Assembly: GCF_001593955.1 (NCBI RefSeq) | Contig: NZ_LTAZ01000017.1 | Span: forward strand, 248,001 to 312,000 | Source: Halalkalicoccus paucihalophilus | GTDB taxonomy: Archaea; Halobacteriota; Halobacteria; Halobacteriales; Halalkalicoccaceae | Direction of reading: 5' to 3' | Length of the DNA stretch: 64,000 bases | Shown here: piece after piece, positions 36,240-44,180 of the stretch | Layout of the letters: every line of letters begins with the position of its first letter | Position numbering within the stretch: position 1 is the first letter of the stretch | Notes under the pieces: generated by a model | Databases searched by the model: none | Seen by the model: only the letters and a program-made list of their open reading frames with translations | Told to the model about the DNA's origin: nothing | Program-made: the position numbers and the translations under genes

Positions 36240-37847
36240 ATGTCGGAGGACAGCGAAACCAGTGGTGAGGGGAAAGCAGTAGTTAAGAAGCACGGTATCG
36301 GTCGTCGCACAATTCTAAAAGCAGTCGGAGCGACCGGTGTTGTGAGCGCACTCTCTACTCCAGCAGTCGCAGGAATGGACAGTAACGATGAATCGTTCGA
36401 TGTGATTGAAGCGACAGTATCAGATATCCACGCCGCGATCATCAACGAGCGCACGACTATTCGGGAGGTCGTCGAACAATATTTGGAACGGATCGAAGCG
36501 TACAACGACGAATTGAACGCTATTTTGACGGTCAATCCAAAGGCACTTGATCGCGCCGATGAACTTGATAGGAAACTCAAGGACGGCAATTTTGTTGGAC
36601 CGCTGCACGGTATCCCGACGATCTTGAAGGATAATCAAGATACAAAGGATATGCCGACGACTGGTGGGGCGGTAACGCTCGAAGAGTCAATGGCACCAGA
36701 CGACGCGTTCGTTGTGAAGCGGATGCGTGAAGCCGGCGCGATCATCCTTGCGAAAGCGAATCTTCACGAACTCGCCGGTGGCGGTACCAGTGTTAGTTCA
36801 TTAGGTGGCCAAGTACGGAATCCATATGCATTGGATCGCACACCTGGCGGATCAAGCGGTGGAACTGGCGCAGCACTCGCCACAAACATGGCTCCGATTG
36901 GGTTCGGAACGGACACCGTGAATTCAGTGCGATCACCCGCCTCAGCCTGTAACCTGGTTGGGCTGCGTCCCAGTCATGGATTAGTCAGTCGAGACGGAAC
37001 AATTCCAGTAGCGCTGACGCAAGACATGGTTGGACCGATCACCCAGTCGGTCACTGATGCTGCAAAAATGCTCGACGTTATTGCTGGGTATGATCCACAA
37101 GACCCGTCGACAGCAAAAGGGGTCGAACATATTCCTGATAGTTACACTGATTGTCTCAATCCGGATGGTTTGAACGATGCCCAAATTGGTATCCTCCGGA
37201 GTGTTTTCAGTAGCGGCCCTGAATCCAAACCAGTCGTTGAAGTCGCTGAAGAGGCTATTGGTGACCTCAAAGCATTGGGCGCGGAAACAATCGAGGTCGA
37301 TGCAGAGATCGATGTCGATGAACTGATCGACTCATTCCACGTCGGAAGTTTCGAGCAACAAGAGCAGTTCAACGAGTATCTCGATAGTCTTGGATCCGGA
37401 GCTCCGATTGAGACGTTCGAGGATTTTGTTGAGGCCGACGAATACCACGAATCGCTTGAATCCGGATTACAGGCTGCGCTAGAAATCGAATCGCCAACGG
37501 ATGAACCGGAGTATTTCGAACGACTCTACCGTCGGAACCAGTTCATAGGACGATTATACGACATTATGGCAGAAGATGAGCTGGATGCGTTTTTCTTCCC
37601 GCATCAGAAACAGCTTGTTGCCGAGATCGGCGACGATCAACTTGGCCGGAATGGCTTTCTCAGTTCCGGAACAGGGTTCTCCTCAATTACGGTTCCGGGC
37701 GGATTTTCAGGGGGATGCGTGCCTGTTGGTATGGAATTCCTGTGCCGACCGTTCGATGAACCAACGCTCTTTGAGGTTGCGTATGCCTATGAGCAGGGAA
37801 CGCAGCATCGCCAGCCACCGAAAAATTTCGGCCCAGTAAAGCAATAA
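36240..37847 (+). CDS. Tat-exported amidase (amidase signature family)
   Basis: From ATG 36240 the protein has 535 residues. A twin-arginine signal GIGRRTILKAVGATGVVSAL is followed by a complete amidase-signature domain. The Ser-cisSer-Lys triad is present: Lys in GIPTILKDNQDT, cis-Ser in PGGSSGGTGAALA, and nucleophile Ser in DTVNSVRSPASACN, where the usual GGS is VNS but the Ser is kept. It should cleave an amide outside the cell. A second, broken amidase lies 84 bp downstream on the other strand. Confidence 0.92.
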   Translation: MSEDSETSGEGKAVVKKHGIGRRTILKAVGATGVVSALSTPAVAGMDSNDESFDVIEATVSDIHAAIINERTTIREVVEQYLERIEAYNDELNAILTVNPKALDRADELDRKLKDGNFVGPLHGIPTILKDNQDTKDMPTTGGAVTLEESMAPDDAFVVKRMREAGAIILAKANLHELAGGGTSVSSLGGQVRNPYALDRTPGGSSGGTGAALATNMAPIGFGTDTVNSVRSPASACNLVGLRPSHGLVSRDGTIPVALTQDMVGPITQSVTDAAKMLDVIAGYDPQDPSTAKGVEHIPDSYTDCLNPDGLNDAQIGILRSVFSSGPESKPVVEVAEEAIGDLKALGAETIEVDAEIDVDELIDSFHVGSFEQQEQFNEYLDSLGSGAPIETFEDFVEADEYHESLESGLQAALEIESPTDEPEYFERLYRRNQFIGRLYDIMAEDELDAFFFPHQKQLVAEIGDDQLGRNGFLSSGTGFSSITVPGGFSGGCVPVGMEFLCRPFDEPTLFEVAYAYEQGTQHRQPPKNFGPVKQ

Positions 37848-37930
37848 TCCCATAGAAACGGATCTTACCTCCTTTCGTCGATTACTTTTTCTTTTTTACT
37901 GGTCCGTAGCTGGCGCCTCTCGTTTCATCG

Positions 37931-38485
37931 TCACCTGCTCGTAAGATACGCCAATCCGAACAGAGTCGGTTCACAGAACGCCTGCCCAAGGAACAAGACA
38001 CTGATCGGGAGTCCGTCCGAAGTGAACCCGATAGGAACAGACACCTCTGGATACCCTGAAATGTTCCCTAGGAGCGTTCTGGATGGTGTATTCTCACAGT
38101 CGTAGTCAATGTCTTCTGCTGACGGTAACGGCTCCGGTGGACAAGAACCAGTTGGAGCAACGAGTGCATCAGGGTCGTGTTTCTTCATCGATTCGGTGAG
38201 AATCCGCCGGATTATATCCGGTCCTGTATCAAGCGTTCGCTGATAGAAATTGTCGGTAAATGATCCTCGAGATTGGGCCTCTTCCAGCCGTTCAAGCACT
38301 GTCTCATCAATCGAGAAGTCCTCACCGCTGCTGATCGCGATGATCTCTTCCAGATTCTCGACTGGCGTATCACGCTCTGTCAGGTATTCATTGAGGTAGT
38401 TCTTGAACTCGAGACCGGCAAGACAATCCCTCTCACCTTTCGTCATCACGATCTCGCGCTCACCGACAGCACCTAGTAGACCCTA
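37931..38485 (-). pseudogene. C-terminal half of a second amidase
   Basis: The frame opens after a TAG at about 38488 and reads ALLYEF-like sequence (CLAGLEFKNYLNEYL), then APTGSCPPEP, GYPEVSVPIGFTSDGLPISV and CEPTLFGLAYLTSR. These are the standard C-terminal elements of amidase-signature enzymes. The whole Ser-Ser-Lys half is missing, so it is inactive. A hairpin repeat lies about 45 bp from the break. Confidence 0.85.
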
Positions 38486-38530
38486 CTCTTGGTCGCCCGT
38501 AGAGCTATCCAGAACCCGAGTTTGTTTTGT

Positions 38531-38569
38531 CTTGTGCAACATCAATAGGAGCGGTGATTGTTGCACAAG
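38531..38569. repeat. Dispersed hairpin repeat, copy 7
   Basis: 11-bp perfect arms CTTGTGCAACA (38531-38541) and TGTTGCACAAG (38559-38569), with no HhH sequence beside it. It lies next to the break point of the amidase pseudogene. Confidence 0.8.
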
Positions 38570-38703
38570 ATAGTAACCCGGCCGGAACCTCCCTTATTGC
38601 GCTCCCTTGCCCTCAACTACTACTAGCTGAACAGTCTTGTTCGCGAACTCATTCCAAAATCTACCACACCGCGATTATCAGTACGATTCCATACACCACA
38701 TCA

Positions 38704-39591
38704 TTACTCTCGTTCAAGTATAATAACACCAATCAGGATAAGAATCCCACCGATAACTGTTGCCGTCGTAACTGGCTCAGCGAAGAGTACCGCACCGAGA
38801 GCAACTGTGACAGGAGGTTCAGCAGTGCTGATGATCCCAGCTCGACTGGCGCCGATCTGTTTGAGCCCGGCGAAGAACGCAACAACCGGAATCGCGGTCG
38901 CGAAAATCCCGAGACACAGGAGGATCGTCCACGCGGACAGGGTCTGTGGAATCGTGAGGTCTCCGCCTGCCGTGCCAATGACGACAAACGATGTGCCAGC
39001 AGCCGGTAGCACGTACGCAGTCAGAACCAGCGGATCAATCGTCAGGAGCATCGATCGGGAGAGAGTAATGTAAGCGGCGTACGCAAGCGCAGCGCCAAGA
39101 ACGACGAGTACGCCTACAAGCGATGCACCCGCAGGGTTTGCTCCAGTGACGAGTGCGATACCACCGAGAGCGAAGCAGAGTGCTATTAGCATCGATCGGC
39201 TCACCCGTTCCCCAATGAGGGCAACCGCTAGAATGACGACAAAGACAGGATATGTATAGAGAACAATGGCGACCATTCCTGCGGTCATAAATTCCAATCC
39301 GACGAAGTAGAGCCCGCTCTGCGTCGCGTAGCCGAACGCTCCGAGGCCGAGTGCAATCAGCAGTGCTCGCCCGTGAAGAAGTGCTAATCGGCCTCTCCAC
39401 GCAAGGAGTGCCCACACGAATATCGTCGCGAATAGGAACCGAAAGACGAGCACAGTCGGAATCGAGAGACCTGCACGTTGAGCGTAGATGCCAAAGATAC
39501 CGAGCGTACCGAAGCCCACAGCTGAAAGGAATACCAACATGAGCCCCGTCCGTTCAGAATCAAGATGACGCCAGTCGCTGTAGCCACTCAT
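38704..39591 (-). CDS. EamA-family (DMT) transporter
   Basis: From ATG 39591 the protein has 295 residues, with ten hydrophobic helices in two EamA repeats (first SAVGFGTLGIFGIYAQRAG, second GVLVVLGAALAYAAYITLSR). It ends in ILIGVIILERE. The family exports or imports amino acids and other small metabolites across the cytoplasmic membrane. The substrate cannot be told. A GTG at 39597 is a weaker alternative start. It is divergent from the NhaC gene. Confidence 0.88.
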   Translation of the reverse strand: MSGYSDWRHLDSERTGLMLVFLSAVGFGTLGIFGIYAQRAGLSIPTVLVFRFLFATIFVWALLAWRGRLALLHGRALLIALGLGAFGYATQSGLYFVGLEFMTAGMVAIVLYTYPVFVVILAVALIGERVSRSMLIALCFALGGIALVTGANPAGASLVGVLVVLGAALAYAAYITLSRSMLLTIDPLVLTAYVLPAAGTSFVVIGTAGGDLTIPQTLSAWTILLCLGIFATAIPVVAFFAGLKQIGASRAGIISTAEPPVTVALGAVLFAEPVTTATVIGGILILIGVIILERE

Positions 39592-39827
39592 GCACACTCG
39601 TTTCTCAGTATCCCCCTACCAATGAGTATCGTTACATACCAGTCAGCGCCCCCTATCAACAGATCATATACACAGAAGGTACACCGTTGGTAGCCGAGTG
39701 AGTGATTATGGACAGAAACGCTGAGGCGTTTTGACGGAGAAACAGCGATAACGATAGACACTGGGGAGAAATATCGTCTGATCCCCTGTAATTTATTATT
39801 CTTGAGAATCCCACCCATAGAAGAACA

Positions 39828-41573
39828 ATGTCTGAGTACGGTATCCTTGCGCTTGCGCCACCCCTTGTGGCTATTATCTTAGCAATGACTACGAGACAAA
39901 CCCTTGTCTCGTTGTTCGCAGGGGTCTGGATCGGAGCATTGATGATCGCAAACTGGAATCCGATCGCTGCAACAGCCCTCTCAACCGACTGGATCGTCGA
40001 CGTTCTCATGACTCCATTCAACGCGAGATTTCTTGTGTTGATTATGTTCATGGGAGCCGGTGCCGCCTTTATCTACAAGTCAGGCGGAATCATCGCCCTC
40101 GAACAGTGGATCGGACACCGAATCGAGACTGCACGTGATTCGCAGATCCTGACGTGGCTAATCGGGATTTTCATCTTCTTCGATTCCTATACAAGTACGA
40201 TCGTTACCGGCAACGCGACACGGGAACTCTCCGAGCAAAACGATAGTTCCCGCGAGATGCACTCGTATGTCCTCGATTCGACTACCTCGCCCGTCACGAC
40301 GTTCGGCCCCGTCTCGAACTGGATCGGCTTTCAGGTCTCGATGATCATCGTCGGATTCGAGGCGATTGATGTCACGACCGAAGAACTCGGCGTCACAGCC
40401 TTCGGGATCTTCCTGCAAAGTATTCCGTGGAACATCTACTGTTTTATGGCATTTTTCATGGTCGGACTAATCGCAATCACACAACGGTTCTACGGTCCGA
40501 TGCTCGACGCCGAATGGCGTGCTCGGACTACAGGGCAAACGATACGTGAGGATGCGACTCCCCTGTCCGATATCACGACTGACGTCGGTGAGCCAAGCCG
40601 GAAAAATCCCAAGCTGATGAACTTCTTTCTTCCAATCATTGTCCTGCTCACTGTCGGAATCGTCGCAATGTGGTGGCTGGGGGGCGGCTACCAACCCGGT
40701 GTTGACATAGCGACTGCGTTCCAAGAGACTGATGTCGCCCTCGGATTGCTGTATGCCGCGTTCGCTTTCATGGCCGTCGGAATGATTGGCGCCCTCGGGT
40801 ACGGGACAATGGATCTTGACGAGGCCAGTGATACGATCATCAACGGATTCAAAACGATGATCATCGCTGCAGCGATCATCGTTCTGGCGTGGACGATCGG
40901 CCTAGCTGCCGAGGAAGTCGGAACCGCCGAATACATCGTCAACGCGATGGTAAGCGGCGGTGTCCCCGGATCGTTCCTTCCATTGATCATCTTCGTCGCC
41001 GCGATGTTCATCGCATTTACGACTGGAACATCATGGGGCACGATGGGGATCCTGACACCGCTGGCTGTCCCGCTGGGGTACGAATTAGTCGGGACCGGAA
41101 TTCTACCGGTCCTCATGGGCGTGCTGTTCGGCGGTGCGATCTGGGGTGATCACTGCTCACCGATCAGCGATACAACGGTGATGTCCTCGATTTTCGCGGG
41201 TGCTGACCATATCGATCACGTTAATACTCAGATTCCATTTGCCATGACTGCAGCGGGAGTGACGGTCATTATCCTATTGCTGTACGCTGTTGGCTTACAG
41301 CAGGTGTTCATACTCCTGCCATTGGCATTCATTCTCACTACCGCCGCCGTTCTGGGACTTAACAAGCTAGATACACGACGGAAGAATCTCCCCGAGGTGA
41401 TGCCGACAAGAGAGAAGATCGAGCGCCACGAACTGCATCGCGAATCGGTCGATCGCCAACGGAGTGAGACAACCGGTGAGTATGACCTACTTGACACGGT
41501 GCCACTGGTTGCTCTTGTGGTTGTAATCGCATACTTTGCGCTCGTATTCGCCTTCGCAACACTGGGCGGATAA
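39828..41573 (+). CDS. NhaC-family Na+/H+ antiporter or amino-acid antiporter
   Basis: The 581-residue membrane protein has about 12 hydrophobic segments and the NhaC layout: TRQTLVSLFAGVWIGALM at the start, IFFDSYTSTIVTGNATREL, then FTTGTSWGTMGILTPLAVPL and GDHCSPISDTTVMSS. These are the conserved transport-site blocks. The family exchanges Na+ for H+, and relatives exchange amino acids or arginine/ornithine. The C-terminal 70 residues are hydrophilic and then end in a last helix. A decayed HhH-repeat follows within 30 bp. Confidence 0.9.
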   Translation: MSEYGILALAPPLVAIILAMTTRQTLVSLFAGVWIGALMIANWNPIAATALSTDWIVDVLMTPFNARFLVLIMFMGAGAAFIYKSGGIIALEQWIGHRIETARDSQILTWLIGIFIFFDSYTSTIVTGNATRELSEQNDSSREMHSYVLDSTTSPVTTFGPVSNWIGFQVSMIIVGFEAIDVTTEELGVTAFGIFLQSIPWNIYCFMAFFMVGLIAITQRFYGPMLDAEWRARTTGQTIREDATPLSDITTDVGEPSRKNPKLMNFFLPIIVLLTVGIVAMWWLGGGYQPGVDIATAFQETDVALGLLYAAFAFMAVGMIGALGYGTMDLDEASDTIINGFKTMIIAAAIIVLAWTIGLAAEEVGTAEYIVNAMVSGGVPGSFLPLIIFVAAMFIAFTTGTSWGTMGILTPLAVPLGYELVGTGILPVLMGVLFGGAIWGDHCSPISDTTVMSSIFAGADHIDHVNTQIPFAMTAAGVTVIILLLYAVGLQQVFILLPLAFILTTAAVLGLNKLDTRRKNLPEVMPTREKIERHELHRESVDRQRSETTGEYDLLDTVPLVALVVVIAYFALVFAFATLGG

Positions 41574-41599
41574 TAAATCGTATACATCGAGCAAATCTA

Positions 41600-41886
41600 C
41601 GAGGTTCCTAGAGCGTTCGTCCAGCATAAGCGAAGCAGCGTTCCTCGTCAACGATCCGAAGCTCCAGTTGGAAACTCTCACGTCAATTCCTGGGATCGGG
41701 CCTACGACCGCAACAGTCGTTCTCGCGTTTCACGATCCGACGACCTACGCAGTCGGTGATCGATATATGGTTGCAGCTCTCTTTGGTGAGGATCGAGCAC
41801 TGCGATTTTCTGACTATCCATGAATCCTTACTGCACTCCGTGAGTGGAATCCGGGCAAGTTCGATCTCCGGACTGTCGAGACGGCG
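41600..41886 (+). pseudogene. HhH-domain gene relic (longest copy)
   Basis: The relic reads SEAAFLVNDPKLQLETLTSI, PGIGPTTATVVLAFHDPTTY, AVGDRYMVAALFGEDRALRF, SDYP, then a stop. In the next phase it continues as ILTALRE and NPGKFDLRTVETAY, with more stops. The PGIGPTTA turn is a helix-hairpin-helix DNA-binding signature. The N-terminal part is missing. The same gene is represented at 1, 7.1, 30.4 and 60.2 kb. Confidence 0.75.
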
Positions 41887-41988
41887 TACTAGTAGCAGTA
41901 TCGAGGGACGTACAATGTCGGCCGTTGATGAAGAGTGTATACGTTAGCTAGGACTAACAGCGGGTAGTCGCTCCGCAAAGAGAATCTA

Positions 41989-42033
41989 CCTTGTGCAATA
42001 TCCTGTATCCAAGAAGCGGCTTGTTGCACAAGG
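41989..42033. repeat. Dispersed hairpin repeat, copy 5
   Basis: CCTTGTGCAATA (41989-42000) pairs with TGTTGCACAAGG (42022-42033), with one C-to-T change in the left arm (a G-U pair in RNA). The loop and the downstream bases (CACGAAATTTGATCA) match copy 3. Confidence 0.8.
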
Positions 42034-42237
42034 CACGAAATTTGATCATCACGGCCTCAATCTTTCCTTGCCGTCAACCTCAAGCGCAGTGAATTAAAGC
42101 TCTTTGTTGGCAAGCGTCACCCGCTCCGGACTGTCAGTCTATTCCTCGGAATAGATGATCGGAAGAATACCGTTTATACAGTATATTTCTCAATCGTCAA
42201 AATCGCTTACAAAGTCTCGCTCAGTAAAATAGAGTGT

Positions 42238-43992
42238 ATGTCACACAGACGCACGTTCTTGAAACAACTTGGAATCGCGACGACAGCAACAGCAGCCATC
42301 GGTACAAGCACCACGGCGGCCACGGCAACAGACAACGCTCACGACGGATTGAATATCGATGCAGGTCACGGAGCAGAGTTCGACTATCCCTGGCAGTTCA
42401 TCGGGCGCCGATCGGCAGTAATGGCCCAAAACGGCATGGTATCGACAAGCCATCCACTCGCCGCACAAGTCGGGGTTCAAACTCTGCAGGAGGGCGGGAA
42501 CGCTGCCGATGCTGCGGTTGCAACCGCAACAATGCTCAATTTCGTCGAGCCCCATATGACTTCGATTGCAGGGGATATGTTTGCGCTGACCCATTTTGAT
42601 GGGGAATTTAAAGCATTGAACGGCAGTGGTCGCGCACCTGCCGCTGCGGATATCGATACGTACTGTGAGCGTACCGATGAAACGGAGAATGGTCAACCCA
42701 TTATTCCGGCAGAAGGAGGACTTCCCGTTACCGTTCCAGGCGCAGTCGACGGCTTCCATCAGCTCATCGACCGATACGGCACCCAGGAGCTCGCCGACGT
42801 GTTCCAGCCAACAATTGAGTACGCCCGTCAGGGGGTGCCGATTACCGAATACGTTGCAGCACAGTGGGAAGAGGCTGCACCGCGGGTCGAAGGATTCGAT
42901 TCGTTTGCCGAGACCTTCCTGCCTGATGGGCGACCACCACGGCCCGAAGAGATCTTCTCAAACCCCGCGTTCGCTGATTCGCTCGAACGGATCGCCGAAG
43001 ACGGTATTGAGACGTTCTACGGTGGTGATCTCGGCCAGGAAATCGTCGAGATCGTCCAACAGCACGACGGCGTGATGGAGCTCTCCGATCTGGAAAACCA
43101 CGAGAGTACGTGGGGAGACCCTATTTCAACCGAGTATCATGGTGTAGAGGTGCTTGAACATCCACCGAATACGCAGGGTGTTGTTGCGCTACAGGCACTC
43201 AACATCCTCGAGAACTTCGACATCGAGGAAGATCCGACTGACCCGGAGCGTCTCCATCGGATGATCGAAGCGATGAAAATCGCCTTTGCTGATGCCTACG
43301 AGTTCGTCTCGGATCCCGAAGCCGAGCAAATCCCAGTAGAGACGATGCTTTCGAAAGAGTACGCTGCCAACCGTGTTAACGGGATTGGATCCTCAGTAGG
43401 TGAGTATACACCACAGGCCGATAGACACAGTGATACAGTCTATCTTACCGTTGTAGACGGGGATAACAACGCCGTTTCACTGATCAATAGTGGGTACTAC
43501 CCCTTTGCGAGTGGACTTGCCGTCGGAGGCTTCATGCTACAAAATCGTGGGTTCTCCTTTAGCCTTGACTCTGATGACGCGAACGCACTCGAACCCGGAA
43601 AGCGTCCGTTCCATACACTTGTCCCAGCGATGCTTGCCGAAGATGGCGAATTCCGTGCCTCCTTCGGTGTGATGGGAGGGGATATGCAGCCCCAAGGGCA
43701 TGTCCAAGTCATCGCGAATATGATCGATTCGGAATTGAACCCACAGGCAGCGATCGATACCCCTCGATTCCGATTCATGGAAGATCATGAAGTGACACTT
43801 GAAACCTCGCGCCTCCCCGAAGAGACGATCAGTGACCTTCGGGAACGTGGCCATGACGTAATTACCGAAGAAGAGTACTTCGTTCCCGATGCAGGCCACT
43901 ACGGTGGCGGACAACTTATCTATCGCACCGAAGACGGGACCCTGATCGGCGGTTCGGAACCGCGGCGTGATGGCCAAGCGATCGGATTCTAA
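42238..43992 (+). CDS. Tat-exported gamma-glutamyltransferase-like hydrolase
   Basis: The 584-residue protein has a twin-arginine signal SHRRTFLKQLGIATTATAAI. The Ntn-hydrolase Ggt fold follows, with GMVSTSHPLAAQVGVQTLQE, GGNAADAAVATATML and GSGRAPAA. The autoprocessing nucleophile is Thr400 in SDTVYLTVVDGDNNAVS. The usual TTH is TVY, as in YwrD-type relatives. It also has GYYPFASGLAVGGFMLQNRG and the Gly-rich MGGDMQPQGHVQV. It should cleave gamma-glutamyl bonds (glutathione-like thiols, gamma-glutamylcysteine or poly-gamma-glutamate) outside the cell. Confidence 0.92.
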   Translation: MSHRRTFLKQLGIATTATAAIGTSTTAATATDNAHDGLNIDAGHGAEFDYPWQFIGRRSAVMAQNGMVSTSHPLAAQVGVQTLQEGGNAADAAVATATMLNFVEPHMTSIAGDMFALTHFDGEFKALNGSGRAPAAADIDTYCERTDETENGQPIIPAEGGLPVTVPGAVDGFHQLIDRYGTQELADVFQPTIEYARQGVPITEYVAAQWEEAAPRVEGFDSFAETFLPDGRPPRPEEIFSNPAFADSLERIAEDGIETFYGGDLGQEIVEIVQQHDGVMELSDLENHESTWGDPISTEYHGVEVLEHPPNTQGVVALQALNILENFDIEEDPTDPERLHRMIEAMKIAFADAYEFVSDPEAEQIPVETMLSKEYAANRVNGIGSSVGEYTPQADRHSDTVYLTVVDGDNNAVSLINSGYYPFASGLAVGGFMLQNRGFSFSLDSDDANALEPGKRPFHTLVPAMLAEDGEFRASFGVMGGDMQPQGHVQVIANMIDSELNPQAAIDTPRFRFMEDHEVTLETSRLPEETISDLRERGHDVITEEEYFVPDAGHYGGGQLIYRTEDGTLIGGSEPRRDGQAIGF

Positions 43993-44149
43993 CGGTTCGC
44001 ATTAGAACCGTTGTATCCCTGGTAACGTCGTTGAGGCCCTTTGGGAGAAACCCGCTCCTAAGAAGAGGGAGTGGTCACAAAAATCCAATTACCACTTATC
44101 CACCGCTATCTATTTATTTAAAATAGTATATAAAATATACTAAGTTAAT

Positions 44150-44162
44150 ATTAATAAATATA
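44150..44162 (+). promoter_or_regulatory. TATA-like box of the GH97 gene
   Basis: AATAAATATAG-type sequence is centred about 25 bp before ATG 44181, within a 70-bp AT-only tract. A leaderless start is likely. Confidence 0.45.
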
Positions 44163-44180
44163 GTGGATGACTAGCAGAAG

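Noticed and set aside
165-42033. Hairpin repeats as a CRISPR array
   Set aside because: Copies are kilobases apart, lack regularly spaced unique spacers and have no cas genes nearby.
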